From Salegentibacter salinarum (GTDB lineage: Bacteria; Bacteroidota; Bacteroidia; Flavobacteriales; Flavobacteriaceae): DNA of 64,000 nt. The notes under the pieces are model-generated. The model was not told where the DNA came from. It saw nothing but the letters and a program-made list of their open reading frames with translations, and ran no database searches. Position numbers and translations under genes: made by a program. This document shows, one piece after another, positions 1 to 8,159 of the stretch; positions within the stretch are counted from its first letter, which is position 1, and the number at the start of each line of letters is the position of its first letter. The stretch is taken from contig NZ_FUZC01000008.1 in NCBI RefSeq assembly GCF_900168115.1, positions 142,373 through 206,372 of the forward strand, read 5' to 3'.

Positions 1-1
1 T

Positions 2-184
2 TTTAGGGATAGTATAGATATTTTAAGCTACAGCAAAGATGGAATTTTAAAGGTAAGTCCGTTTTACCACTGGGGTGACGAAAAACTGGATGCTTATTTA
101 GAGCAACACGACCTGCCAAACGAATTTAAATATTTTGATCCTACTAAAGTTTTGGAAAACCGTGAATGTGGCCTTCACGCTTAA
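2..184 (+). CDS. cysH: Phosphoadenylyl-sulfate reductase, C-terminal end (partial)
   Basis: Open from the window edge to a TAA at 182-184, giving about 60 residues of a protein that starts outside the window. The end reads ...NRECGLHA. ECGLH is the C-terminal motif of PAPS/APS reductases, where its Cys is the catalytic residue that forms the enzyme-sulfite intermediate. The enzyme reduces activated sulfate to sulfite, the substrate of the sulfite reductase encoded just downstream. The identification rests on this motif and on the neighbouring sulfite reductase and siroheme genes; only the tail is visible, so the PAPS versus APS class cannot be decided. Confidence 0.8.
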   Translation, partial: FRDSIDILSYSKDGILKVSPFYHWGDEKLDAYLEQHDLPNEFKYFDPTKVLENRECGLHA

Positions 185-193
185 TAAATTCAA

Positions 194-256
194 ATGAAAA
201 AAGAGCAAAAATATACTGTGATGTGCCGTTCACTAATGTGTATTACCTGCACTTAA
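194..256 (+). CDS. Cys-rich 20-residue leader peptide (putative)
   Basis: A 20-codon frame begins 9 nt after the cysH stop. It contains three Cys codons close together (residues 11, 16 and 19, within MCRSLMCITC). It is followed 28 nt later by an intrinsic terminator and then by sulfite reductase. A short frame rich in the pathway's end product, placed before a terminator, is the layout of a transcription-attenuation leader: ribosomes stalling at Cys codons under Cys shortage would change folding and allow read-through into cysI. This is inference from layout. The peptide resembles no family I can name, and the frame could be chance. Confidence 0.45.
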   Translation: MKKEQKYTVMCRSLMCITCT

Positions 257-284
257 AAGAAGCTTTTTATAAAAATTATAAAAG

Positions 285-320
285 GTCCTTTTAAATGAAA
301 TTTCAAAAAAGGACTTTTTT
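285..320 (+). terminator. Intrinsic terminator between cysH/leader and cysI
   Basis: GTCCTTTT (285-292) pairs with AAAAGGAC (307-314), followed directly by six T (315-320). No TAnnTTTG promoter is visible between it and the cysI start at 365, which suggests that transcription reaches cysI by read-through. It may be the attenuator controlled by the Cys-rich frame upstream, or simply a leaky terminator of the cysH transcript. Confidence 0.7.
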
Positions 321-364
321 ATTAAATACCTGTTTTTCAGGTTTCAATTTAAAAATTATCGATA

Positions 365-2458
365 ATGCAAAGTTTTAGAACCGAAATAGAAAACCCAATT
401 GTAGAGCAAGATATCCTTGATTTAGAAAAGAAAATCAGGTTGTTTCGTGAGGGAAAAGCAGATGAAGAGAAATTCCGAAGCCTCCGTTTAGCGCGTGGGG
501 TTTACGGGCAACGACAGGCGGGCGTACAAATGGTTCGAATAAAACTGCCATTTGGTAAAGTAACTTCAGAACAGCTGCACAGAATAGCCGATGTTTCTGA
601 TGAATATTCCAAAGGCCGTTTGCATATCACAACGCGCCAGGATATCCAGATTCACCACGTGAGTTTAGACAGAACGCCAGAGCTTTGGGCGCAGCTGGAA
701 AGAGATGATATTACTTTGCGTGAAGCCTGCGGAAACACGGTAAGAAACGTAACCGCTTCCCCAACCGCGGGAATTGATGTAAACGAACCTTTTGATGTTT
801 CTCCATACGCACACGGAACTTTCCAGTTTTTCCTCCGTAACCCGATTTGCCAGGAAATGGGAAGGAAATTTAAAATTTCTTTCTCTTCTTCAGATGAAGA
901 TACTGCGCTGAGTTACATTCACGATCTTGGTTTTATCGCTAAGTTGAAAGAAGGAAAACGTGGCTTTAAAGTGATGTTGGGTGGCGGACTCGGTTCTCAA
1001 CCAAGGCACGCCGATGAGCTCTATGATTTTCTTCCGGTTGAAGAAACCCTTCCTTTAATTGAAGGTGTATTGCGGGTTTTTGATCGGTACGGCGAACGTG
1101 CAAAACGATTAAAAGCAAGGATGAAATTTCTTGTAAAAGATATAGGAAAAGAAGCCTTTATGGAACTTGTAGCGGAACAAAACACGGCGCTTTCAAAAAA
1201 CCATCCAAAATTTGACATTGAAAAATTTGAAGTAGCACCATCCTTACAGAATGTTGAAGTTCCTGCAGTAACAATTGAAGATCAGGAAGATTTTGAAACC
1301 TGGAAAAGTACCAATGTACTTCCGCAGAAACAGGAAGGCTTGTTTGCGGTTGGAATCCGGGTTCCCTTAGGAGATTTTTATACCGGTGGCGCAAGAAAAC
1401 TTGCCGATTTGGTAAAGAAATACGCCGGAAATGAGATCAGGCTGAGTTTAAGACAGGATATATTAGTTCGTCACGTTCGGGAAGAATTTTTACCATTTTT
1501 CTATACAGAATTAAAAAAACTGGGCTATGCTGATACCGGTTACGATAAAACCGTAGATATCACGGCCTGCCCGGGAACCGACACCTGTAACCTTGGAATC
1601 GCCAGCAGTACCGGAATTGCCGATGTGCTGGAAGATGTTTTAAAAGAAGAATATCCGCAGTTTATAAACGGTAAAGATATCACTATAAAAATAAGCGGTT
1701 GTATGAACGCCTGTGGGCAGCATAATATGGCCGAGATCGGTTTCCAGGGTATGTCGGTTAAAGTTGGCAAAACCGTGGCACCGGCACTTCAGGTGTTATT
1801 GGGTGGCGGTACCCTTGGAGATGGACAGGGCCGTTTTGCCGATAAAGTGGTAAAAGTGCCCAGTAAACGTGGACCACAAGCTTTACGATTGTTGCTTAAC
1901 GATTTTGAAGCAAATTCAACTTCCGAAGAAAAGTTTGCAGAATATTACGACAGGCAGGGGAAAACCTATTTCTACGATCTATTAAAAGAATTGGCCGATA
2001 CTTCAAACCTAACAGAAAACGAATTTGTAGACTGGGGCCACGAAGAGCCATATATAAAAGCAGTAGGAGTTGGCGAATGTGCCGGCGTGGTTATAGACCT
2101 TATCGCTACACTTTTATTTGAAAGTGAAGAAAAGATCGACAATGCAAAAAGTGCACTGGAAAGAAAAGCCTGGGCCGATAGTATTTATCATTCCTATACA
2201 TCAATTGTGAATTCCGCTAAAGCTTTGTTGCTGGCAGAAGAGGTGAAGACAAATACCCAGGCGGGGATTATTTCACAGTTTGATGAGTTGTTTGTAGATA
2301 CCGGTAAGATTGAATTATCGACTTCTTTTAAAGAATTCGCTTATCAAATGAACGAGCACGAGCCTACTGAAGCTTTTGCAAATAAATATTTAGAAGACGC
2401 GCATTTGTTCTTAAAAAGAGTTGATGCATTTAGAACGAAGGAGGTACAGAATGTATAA
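365..2458 (+). CDS. cysI: Sulfite reductase (siroheme, 4Fe-4S) with C-terminal HEPN-like domain
   Basis: Six-electron reduction of sulfite to sulfide for cysteine synthesis. The 697-residue protein has two ferredoxin-like/nitrite-sulfite reductase repeats (about 1-560). The four siroheme/Fe4S4 Cys ligands lie in ITACPGTDTCNLG and SGCMNACGQH (C-x5-C and C-x3-C). Residues from about 570 on form a helical extension (ADSIYHSYTSIVNSAKALLL...) that resembles HEPN domains and is absent from classical CysI of about 550-570 residues. Similar fusions occur in flavobacterial sulfite reductases. It shares 8 bp with the SUMT gene downstream and lies in a cysH-cysI-cobA-siroheme synthase cluster. The role of the HEPN-like part is unknown; siroheme loading or regulation is a guess. 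Confidence 0.93.
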   Translation: MQSFRTEIENPIVEQDILDLEKKIRLFREGKADEEKFRSLRLARGVYGQRQAGVQMVRIKLPFGKVTSEQLHRIADVSDEYSKGRLHITTRQDIQIHHVSLDRTPELWAQLERDDITLREACGNTVRNVTASPTAGIDVNEPFDVSPYAHGTFQFFLRNPICQEMGRKFKISFSSSDEDTALSYIHDLGFIAKLKEGKRGFKVMLGGGLGSQPRHADELYDFLPVEETLPLIEGVLRVFDRYGERAKRLKARMKFLVKDIGKEAFMELVAEQNTALSKNHPKFDIEKFEVAPSLQNVEVPAVTIEDQEDFETWKSTNVLPQKQEGLFAVGIRVPLGDFYTGGARKLADLVKKYAGNEIRLSLRQDILVRHVREEFLPFFYTELKKLGYADTGYDKTVDITACPGTDTCNLGIASSTGIADVLEDVLKEEYPQFINGKDITIKISGCMNACGQHNMAEIGFQGMSVKVGKTVAPALQVLLGGGTLGDGQGRFADKVVKVPSKRGPQALRLLLNDFEANSTSEEKFAEYYDRQGKTYFYDLLKELADTSNLTENEFVDWGHEEPYIKAVGVGECAGVVIDLIATLLFESEEKIDNAKSALERKAWADSIYHSYTSIVNSAKALLLAEEVKTNTQAGIISQFDELFVDTGKIELSTSFKEFAYQMNEHEPTEAFANKYLEDAHLFLKRVDAFRTKEVQNV

Positions 2459-3233
2459 TTCACCAAAATTAAGCGTGGTTGGCGCCGGGCCTGGAGATCC
2501 GGAACTAATCACCATAAAAGCTTTAAATACTTTAAAAGATGCGAAAGTAGTGCTTTTCGATGCGCTCATAAATCGCGATCTTTTAGAATATGCGCCGCAG
2601 GCTGAACATATTTTTGTTGGAAAACGAAAAGATAAGCACCGCTACTCGCAGGATGAAATTAACGAGCTTATCGTAAGATACGCCCTGGAAAGAGGCCACG
2701 TGGTTCGCTTAAAAGGTGGCGATCCATTTATCTTCGGAAGGGGATCTGAGGAGATTAATTATGCCAAAAGCAAAGGTTTGGAAACGGCTGTGGTTTCAGG
2801 AATTACTTCCTCAATAGCAGTTCCTGCAAATGTTGGAATTCCGCTAACCCAACGGGGAACTTCAGAAAGTTTTTGGGTGATTACGGGAACAACAACGCAG
2901 AAAAAACTTTCTGAAGATGTTCGTCTGGCAGCCCAATCTACTGCAACGGTGGTGATTTTAATGGGAATGGCAAAACTTGCTGAAATCGTAAAGGTTTTTA
3001 GCCACTACGGAAAAGAAAATGTTCCGGTAGGAATTATTCAGAATGGAACTACCGCTAATGAGCAATCCGGGTTTGGAACCATTAAAAGTATAGAGAAAGT
3101 AGTTGCTGAAAAACAATTAACCGCTCCGGCAATTATCGTTATCGGGGAAGTAGTTCGCGAGAGCGGACAGCTTAAAGCGGTTTTTAAAAATGTCAAGGAA
3201 TACGAATTTCGAAATTCCCCAATTTTAGACTAG
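2451..3233 (+). CDS. cobA: Uroporphyrinogen-III C-methyltransferase (SUMT)
   Basis: Methylates uroporphyrinogen III twice with SAM to give precorrin-2, the first committed step to the siroheme needed by the sulfite reductase upstream. Family motifs are clear: SVVGAGPGDPELITIKAL at the N-terminus, VVRLKGGDPFIFGRGSEE in the middle, and VSGITSSIAVPANVGIPLTQRG. The start at 2451 is chosen because GAAGGAGG (2437-2444) lies just ahead of it, an unusually good ribosome-binding site for this phylum, and because the encoded protein then begins where SUMT proteins do. It overlaps the end of cysI by 8 bp, so translation is probably coupled. Length is about 260 residues, normal for the family. Confidence 0.95.
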   Translation: MYNSPKLSVVGAGPGDPELITIKALNTLKDAKVVLFDALINRDLLEYAPQAEHIFVGKRKDKHRYSQDEINELIVRYALERGHVVRLKGGDPFIFGRGSEEINYAKSKGLETAVVSGITSSIAVPANVGIPLTQRGTSESFWVITGTTTQKKLSEDVRLAAQSTATVVILMGMAKLAEIVKVFSHYGKENVPVGIIQNGTTANEQSGFGTIKSIEKVVAEKQLTAPAIIVIGEVVRESGQLKAVFKNVKEYEFRNSPILD

Positions 3234-3236
3234 TCT

Positions 3237-3830
3237 ATGGAAGAGAGAAACGAATTATACCCAGTCTTTTTAAAGGTCAATAAACTGAATATTCTGGTCG
3301 TAGGAGGCGGACAGGTGGGTCATGAAAAACTTCATTTCCTGTTTAAATCGAGCCCCAATGCCAATGTAGAAATTGTAGCAAAATGGTTTTTGCCTGAAAC
3401 AGAAGAACTGGCAAAAAAACACGGAGCCAAGTTGACCAAAGGCAGGTACAGAAGAAAATATCTTAAGAACCGGCATTTTGTAATTGCGGCTACTAACGAT
3501 GCGAAATTAAATAAGCGGGTCTACAAACACGCCAAAAAGCGATATTTACTGGCCAATATAGCCGATACCCCGGAACTCTGCGATTTTTATATGGGCGGAA
3601 TTGTAAATAAAGGCCACGTAAAAATAGCGATTTCCACAAATGGAAAATCGCCTACCGCGGCAAAGCGTTTACGCCAGTTTTTTGAGGAAGTAATTCCCGA
3701 AGACGTAAACCAGATGGTAGAAAACCTCAATGAATACCGAAGCACTATAAAGGGCGATTTTGAAGCCAAAGTAGAGCAAATGAATTCTATAACCGAATCT
3801 TTAAAAGTTAAAAACAAAAGTGATGATTAA
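3237..3830 (+). CDS. Precorrin-2 dehydrogenase / sirohydrochlorin ferrochelatase (Met8p-like)
   Basis: A protein of 197 residues corresponding to the N-terminal half of CysG (or yeast Met8p). It oxidizes precorrin-2 with NAD+ and inserts iron to make siroheme. A Rossmann nucleotide-binding motif is seen in NILVVGGGQVGHEKLHFL, followed by VIAATND and the conserved KGHVKIAISTNGKSPTAAKRLR segment. The gene follows cobA by 3 nt and precedes the flavoprotein gene with an overlap of a few bases. Together cobA and this gene do what the single fused cysG does in enterobacteria. Close relatives are sometimes called CysG or HemX-like, so no symbol is given. Confidence 0.92.
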   Translation: MEERNELYPVFLKVNKLNILVVGGGQVGHEKLHFLFKSSPNANVEIVAKWFLPETEELAKKHGAKLTKGRYRRKYLKNRHFVIAATNDAKLNKRVYKHAKKRYLLANIADTPELCDFYMGGIVNKGHVKIAISTNGKSPTAAKRLRQFFEEVIPEDVNQMVENLNEYRSTIKGDFEAKVEQMNSITESLKVKNKSDD

Positions 3831-4887
3831 AACAGATATCCTGATAATTGGGGCCGGCCCAACCGGTTTGTTTACCGTTTTTGAAGCGGGATTACTAAAG
3901 TTAAAAACCCATTTAATAGACGCACTGCCGCAACCCGGCGGGCAATGTTCTGAGATATATCCTAAAAAACCAATTTATGATATTCCGGCATTTCCTGAAA
4001 TTTTAGCGGGAGATTTGGTTGGAAACCTCATGGAACAAATAAAACCATTTGAACCCGGTTTCACGTTGGGCGAACGCGCCGAAACTTTGGAAAAACTGGA
4101 CGATGGTACGTTTATCGTAACCACCAATAAAGGAACTAAACACCACGCCCCGGTAGTTGCAATTGCCGGCGGATTAGGTTCTTTTGAACCCAGAAAACCC
4201 CCAATTGCCAATATTACAGATTTTGAAGATAAAGGGGTTTCTTATTTTATTAAAGATCCTGAAGTTTACCGCGATAAAAAAGTAGTGATAGCCGGTGGTG
4301 GCGATTCAGCATTAGACTGGGCCATTTACCTGGCCGATGTTGCTTCTGAAGTTGCCCTGGTACACCGTAGAGCAGAATTCCGTGGCGCATTGGACTCTGT
4401 GGAAAGGGTTTCAGAACTGGCCAAACTCGGTAAGATTGAAATGATTACCAATGCTGAGGTTGTTGGCCTTAGAGGTGAAGATCAGCTTGAGCAGGTGGTA
4501 ATTAGGCATAAAGATGAAGCCCGTGGAGAGGAATTTAAAGATGTAGATGAATTTATCCCGCTTTTCGGATTGTCGCCTAAACTGGGGCCAATTGGAAGCT
4601 GGGGACTGGAAATAGAGAAAAACGCGATTAAAGTTGATAATTCTTACGATTATCAAACCAACATTCCCGGCGTTTATGCCATTGGCGATGTAAACACCTA
4701 TAAAGGAAAATTGAAATTGATCCTTTCCGGGTTTCACGAAGCCGCGATTATGTGTCAAAGTGCTTACCAGCGAATTTTCCCTGATAAAAAATATGTACTT
4801 AAATATACCACCGTTGGCGGCGTAACCGGATTTGACGGTAGTAAAAAAGAAGCCAAAAAAGAAGTGGTACAGAGTATCGGCGTGTAA
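3823..4887 (+). CDS. NAD(P)/FAD-dependent oxidoreductase, ferredoxin-NADP reductase type
   Basis: A thioredoxin-reductase-fold flavoprotein of about 354 residues. FAD-binding DILIIGAGPTGLFTVFEAG lies at the N-terminus, NAD(P)-binding KKVVIAGGGDSALDWAIYLA near residue 155, and the C-terminal FAD motif VYAIGDVNTYKGKLKLILSGFHEAA. There is no CxxC redox pair at the thioredoxin-reductase position, which points to the ferredoxin-NADP reductase (YumC-like) group. As the last gene of the sulfite reductase cluster it is a good candidate for supplying electrons, via ferredoxin, to the sulfite reductase; that link is inferred from position. ATG codons occur at 3820 and 3823; the second gives the usual MIKTDILIIG start. 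It overlaps the preceding gene by 8 bp. Confidence 0.88.
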   Translation: MIKTDILIIGAGPTGLFTVFEAGLLKLKTHLIDALPQPGGQCSEIYPKKPIYDIPAFPEILAGDLVGNLMEQIKPFEPGFTLGERAETLEKLDDGTFIVTTNKGTKHHAPVVAIAGGLGSFEPRKPPIANITDFEDKGVSYFIKDPEVYRDKKVVIAGGGDSALDWAIYLADVASEVALVHRRAEFRGALDSVERVSELAKLGKIEMITNAEVVGLRGEDQLEQVVIRHKDEARGEEFKDVDEFIPLFGLSPKLGPIGSWGLEIEKNAIKVDNSYDYQTNIPGVYAIGDVNTYKGKLKLILSGFHEAAIMCQSAYQRIFPDKKYVLKYTTVGGVTGFDGSKKEAKKEVVQSIGV

Positions 4888-4950
4888 ATTACCACTTGTC
4901 CCCAATAGGGAATTAATCAGAATAAAATAAAATTTTTTAAAGCTTATTAA

Positions 4951-4974
4951 GCCCCCCTCCTTTTTAAGGGGGGC
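4951..4974. repeat. GC-rich palindromic repeat after the siroheme cluster
   Basis: GCCCCCC (4951-4957) and GGGGGGC (4968-4974) form a 7-bp stem. They are followed by ggccggggtggtt and, further on, the imperfect inverted pair CTTTTCCTTGAAAGGGAAGGAG. There is no U-tract, so it is a poor terminator. Such CCCCCTCC...GGAGGGG palindromes are dispersed repeats in Bacteroidota and tend to accompany DUF559 genes. This copy carries no gene. The stretch 4888-5081 otherwise holds nothing recognisable. Confidence 0.5.
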
Positions 4975-5081
4975 GATAGGCCGGGGTGGTTCAAGCCTTC
5001 CGTTATTCCTTTGGAATGCCAGCTTTTCCTTGAAAGGGAAGGAGCTTAAAATTTAAACATCAGAGTTTTTATGGCCCATAT

Positions 5082-5197
5082 TGGTTTAAGCGAATCCTGA
5101 GGGAGTAGGGACGCCGACTTGTCGGTTTAATTTTTTGTTTCTTGGTTTTCTAAATTACATTTCGACAAGAAGCGTTATTTGCAATAACCGAAGTTAG
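5082..5197 (-). repeat. attC-like repeat, diverged copy A (left flank of the PIN/ImmA module)
   Basis: It shares GGGAGTAGG-ACGC (5101 on) and an end block GCGTTATTTGCAATAAC..AGTTA with the block at 6946-7070. On the minus strand it would begin AGCTAACTTCGGTTATTGC. The repeat ends in a GTTA-type core like the attC-like repeats at 61-63 kb but is a different sequence family. Boundaries are approximate. Confidence 0.4.
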
Positions 5198-5208
5198 CTC
5201 CTGGCGGG

Positions 5209-5715
5209 TTATAGGTGACAAACAAAATTTATATTTACCTTTTTAATAAATTCAAAGTCATCAATCCATTCAACCTTCATATTTTCACAAACGTGTGGAA
5301 TTTTTATTTTCGTTTGTTTTTTGATAAAATCTTTCTGCTCTTTGGTGACGACAATTGCTTTTTCATTCATCGCGTGTGCTATAACCCAAGGATCTGCTTT
5401 GGAATGAATCTGATTGCTTGATACTAAATACTTATGGTTTGGATTAGTAGCATATATTTCTTTTAAGCAATTAGCAACTGACCCGTCAATTTTTCTGATT
5501 GGAATATCACTTTTTTTTAACCATTCGAAAAGATCATCTTCACCTTTTTCAATTTCTTCAAAAACAACTTCTGGAATAAATATTATTCCTTTCTTTCCTA
5601 ATTCGTTTAATACCTGCCAGTAAGAAGGACAAATTTCGGGTGAGTAATATTTTTGCCAAGCTTGTATAAGAATGTTGGCATCTATGCAAAAAATGGTCCT
5701 TTCGTCCTCAAACAT
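5209..5715 (-). CDS. PIN-like DUF4411 family protein (putative toxin)
   Basis: 168 residues. The N-terminal FCIDANILIQAWQ carries the first PIN-domain Asp, and IPEVVFEEIEKGEDDL and SKADPWVIAHA supply further acidic residues. This is the pattern of PIN-fold ribonucleases, specifically the DUF4411 group with its early YYSPEICPSYW segment. The start codon overlaps the stop of the upstream ImmA-type gene by one base, so the two are co-translated. In the known XRE/COG2856-DUF4411 pairs this protein is the presumed RNase toxin. The pair sits between two repeat copies, suggesting it arrived as a unit. Toxicity is inferred from family and context only. Confidence 0.82.
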   Translation of the reverse strand: MFEDERTIFCIDANILIQAWQKYYSPEICPSYWQVLNELGKKGIIFIPEVVFEEIEKGEDDLFEWLKKSDIPIRKIDGSVANCLKEIYATNPNHKYLVSSNQIHSKADPWVIAHAMNEKAIVVTKEQKDFIKKQTKIKIPHVCENMKVEWIDDFEFIKKVNINFVCHL

Positions 5716-6887
5716 TAAGCTAGTAGTTTTTCAAACTTTTGGAATTTATTTATTTGTGTATTTAATAGATTGCTTGCAATTGATGGTGAAATAGTTCCAT
5801 TTTTGAAAGAATCCATAACAATTCTGGTGAAAAGTTTACTGTTCTTATTTAATCTTAAAAGATATGTATCTGGCCCAGAATCTTTCTTTTTTTGCCTTAA
5901 CTTTCTTTCTTCTTCTTTGGCTACAAATTTCTCAAATTCTTCTTGAGCCTCATTCTTTAAAAATTGATAACTATTGTTTGAAATCAAATTTAGTTTAAGA
6001 AAACGAACCAATAATGCGAATGAGCTAACACCAAGCTCTTTTGCTTGTTTAAAAACATTTTTATTTGAACTATATACTTCTTCCCCCATTTGAACTATAA
6101 GTTCTCTAGGCATTAAAGCGTTAGCAGCAACTTGATTACAAAATAATTCAACAGGATGAAATTTAGATTTAGGTTTTTCACTATAATCTATATCTATTTC
6201 ATTTGATATTCCTGACTTAGCAATCCAAATATGAGCTAATTCGTGTACTAGGGTGAATAATTGTGGAGCATCCCAGTTTTTTGTATTAATAAATATAAAT
6301 GGAGCATATTTATCTGCAATTGCAAAACCTTGGATTAGATCTCGATTTAAGACCAATTTCGAATGCAGATAACTAGTTCTTGAAATAAATATTCCGGCTG
6401 ACTCCGCCTTATCAATCCACTCTGAAATTGGTCTTTTTGAATAGTCGTTTGGATTTATTTTAAGTGTGTTTAAAATGTCTCTAGCAACTGTTTCTGGGTT
6501 ATCATTGATAGAAAATTTACCTACGAAATCTAGTTGGTCTTCACCAGTTTCTTCAAATAATTCACTAATCCAATTTTGTTTTTCTTGAATATCACGAATT
6601 ATAAAAATTGATGCTGTATCCAGTTTTTTTGAATCGTCCCTTCGATAATCTTGTAATGGTTGAAAATCTTTTGGTATCTCTGGTAAGAAAAATAATGAGA
6701 ATGGTCTTCGATATCCTTTGGCAAGTAATTTTGCTTGTCTAATTGTTGGATAACCCGTTCCATTTTCCCAGGTTTCTAATCTTTCTGAAGAAACTTCAGC
6801 TTTCTTAGCACCATCTTCCAATGAGATATTGGCGGACTCCCTAGCCCACTTTAAAATCTCAGAGGTAATAAATGCTTTATCTGCCAT
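5715..6887 (-). CDS. XRE-type HTH / ImmA-IrrE metallopeptidase (putative antitoxin)
   Basis: 390 residues. A helix-turn-helix of the XRE type occupies about residues 1-60 (ISLEDGAKKAEVSSERLETWENGTGYP). A COG2856/ImmA-IrrE domain follows with the zinc-peptidase motif LVHELAHIWIA near residue 215. Proteins of this build act as DNA-binding partners of toxins or as regulators that cleave repressors. It is the first gene of a two-gene minus-strand unit with a DUF4411 PIN protein. It probably represses its own promoter in the gap 6888-6945, but no clear operator is seen. A Lys/Glu-rich stretch near residues 305-320 (KFVAKEEERKLRQKKKD) links to a short C-terminal helix bundle. Confidence 0.85.
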   Translation of the reverse strand: MADKAFITSEILKWARESANISLEDGAKKAEVSSERLETWENGTGYPTIRQAKLLAKGYRRPFSLFFLPEIPKDFQPLQDYRRDDSKKLDTASIFIIRDIQEKQNWISELFEETGEDQLDFVGKFSINDNPETVARDILNTLKINPNDYSKRPISEWIDKAESAGIFISRTSYLHSKLVLNRDLIQGFAIADKYAPFIFINTKNWDAPQLFTLVHELAHIWIAKSGISNEIDIDYSEKPKSKFHPVELFCNQVAANALMPRELIVQMGEEVYSSNKNVFKQAKELGVSSFALLVRFLKLNLISNNSYQFLKNEAQEEFEKFVAKEEERKLRQKKKDSGPDTYLLRLNKNSKLFTRIVMDSFKNGTISPSIASNLLNTQINKFQKFEKLLA

Positions 6888-6945
6888 TACTTTTACAAAT
6901 GTAAAATTTTTATCTAGATAAGTTCATTTTTAGCATGCATCGAAT

Positions 6946-7070
6946 GGTTTCGTATAAGGAAAAGTTGCGGGAGTAGGCACGCTTTTTCTCGGCTTTGCTA
7001 TTTTTAACTTGGTGAGTAAAATAGCACATTTTCACCAGAATACCCGCTATTTACAGTTAACTGATGTTAT
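6946..7070 (-). repeat. attC-like repeat, copy B (upstream flank of the PIN/ImmA module)
   Basis: This block holds TTTCGTATAAGGAAAAGTTG at its left end, GGGAGTAGGCACGC, and CCCGCTATTTACAGTTAACTG followed by ATGTTATA at its right end. Read on the minus strand it starts TATAACATCAGTTAACTG and finishes near CTTATACGAAACC. It is the better-preserved partner of the block at 5082-5197. The TATACGA motif also occurs just inside the end of the array repeats at 61-63 kb. The stretch 7071-7248 shows no gene. Confidence 0.42.
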
Positions 7071-7248
7071 AATTGGTATTCCTTTTACCAAGGTCTATTC
7101 CTTGTTACATTAATAAACCTTCCGTTTTACGAGAAACCGTAAACCCGGCATTTTCTGGAACCTTACCATCCTAACCTGGGAGCTTGAAATCTAAATTTCC
7201 AAGTGTCGATTACTATGGGAACCGTGAGGTTTTTTAGTAAGCTTTAGC

Positions 7249-7256
7249 TAAATTTG
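7249..7256 (+). promoter_or_regulatory. Bacteroidota-type -7 element before the OsmC gene
   Basis: TAAATTTG fits the TAnnTTTG -7 consensus of Bacteroidota sigma factors and lies 15 nt before the ATG at 7272. The -33 element is not distinct. Confidence 0.4.
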
Positions 7257-7271
7257 TTTAAAACAAGAATT

Positions 7272-7694
7272 ATGAAGGTTAACCTTAAAAGACTTAATAA
7301 AGATTATCATTTCGAAACCGTAAATGAGCGTGGAGACATTGTTCATTTAGACAATAAAACCGATGCCGATCCAAAAGGTGCCAGCCCAATGGACCTTCTA
7401 TTGCGGGCCATTGCTGGTTGCAGCAGTATTGATATTGTAATGATTCTGAAAAAGCAACACCTGGAACTGGAAGATCTTCAGGTTGAGGTTGAGGGTTTTA
7501 GAGAAGATGGTGCGGTGCCCAATGTTTTTAAGAAAATTCAGCTTAATTTTCTTTTAAAAGGAGATGTACCTGCGGCAAAAGCAAAACGCGCCGTAGATCT
7601 TTCTATGGAGAAATATTGTTCGGTTTCTAAAATGCTGGAAAAGGCAGCCGAGATCAACTATGCCATTACTTTAAACGGGGAGCTTATTAATTAG
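7272..7694 (+). CDS. OsmC family protein
   Basis: 140 residues from the ATG at 7272. This start is preferred over an upstream TTG because the sequence then opens MKVNLKRLNKDYHFE like other small OsmC proteins and lies just after a -7 element. The two Cys of the OsmC/Ohr fold are present: AGCSSIDIVMILKKQ in the long helix and EKYCSVSKMLEKA near the C-terminus. OsmC proteins reduce organic hydroperoxides with paired thiols. This one belongs to the YhfA-like subgroup, whose substrate is unproven. It stands alone between a repeat and a decayed gene. Confidence 0.85.
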   Translation: MKVNLKRLNKDYHFETVNERGDIVHLDNKTDADPKGASPMDLLLRAIAGCSSIDIVMILKKQHLELEDLQVEVEGFREDGAVPNVFKKIQLNFLLKGDVPAAKAKRAVDLSMEKYCSVSKMLEKAAEINYAITLNGELIN

Positions 7695-7706
7695 ATGAAT
7701 CTTTCG

Positions 7707-8159
7707 AAACCAGGATAGTTAGCATCTGGAAGCCATCGGTATTTTTAACTGTTATTTTCTTCATCCTCCTGCTGAGAGGTAGCGTTATTAATTCGGTTTT
7801 TGAGGTAGAAGAAGAGTGCTTAGAGTTACCGGTAGTATTGCCTTTATGCTGGGAATGCTGGAGCTTTTAGTCGGTCGTTTGTGAATCCTAAATATCTTGG
7901 GGATATGGAGATAGATGAAACCAGGGTGAAAATTGATTTAGCCAATTCCAAAAAGGAATTTTTAATTCTGAATTAAGGAAAATTGGCTTTAAATATGGTG
8001 GTTACTCCAGTTTCTGGAAGTATACTTTACACGGAAATAAAAAACATATTTATTTCACTACGCTTCCAGGTGAAAAATATAATTCTGAGATCATTCTTCA
8101 GAATAAACAAATGAAAGAAGAGCTGAAAACTTTTCTAAACCAATTAAATTCTACTTAAG
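7707..8159 (+). pseudogene. Remnant of a small membrane protein gene
   Basis: Coding-like stretches occur in different frames: FETRIVSIWKPSVFLTVIFF (a hydrophobic segment), RVLRVTGSIAFMLGMLELL (a second hydrophobic segment), NPKYLGDMEIDETRVKIDLA, and a final EKYNSEIILQNKQMKEELKT ending in TAA at 8157-8159. Joined, they read as one protein of about 150 residues with two membrane helices and a soluble C-terminus, broken by several frameshifts and a stop. I do not recognise the family. Sequence errors could mimic one shift but hardly all of them. Between it and the riboswitch at 8393 nothing else is seen. Confidence 0.5.

Noticed and set aside
4411..4905. Long open frame on the minus strand antisense to the ferredoxin-NADP reductase-like gene
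   Set aside because: It lies wholly across a well-supported gene, has no recognisable domain, and its codons mirror the real gene's third positions.
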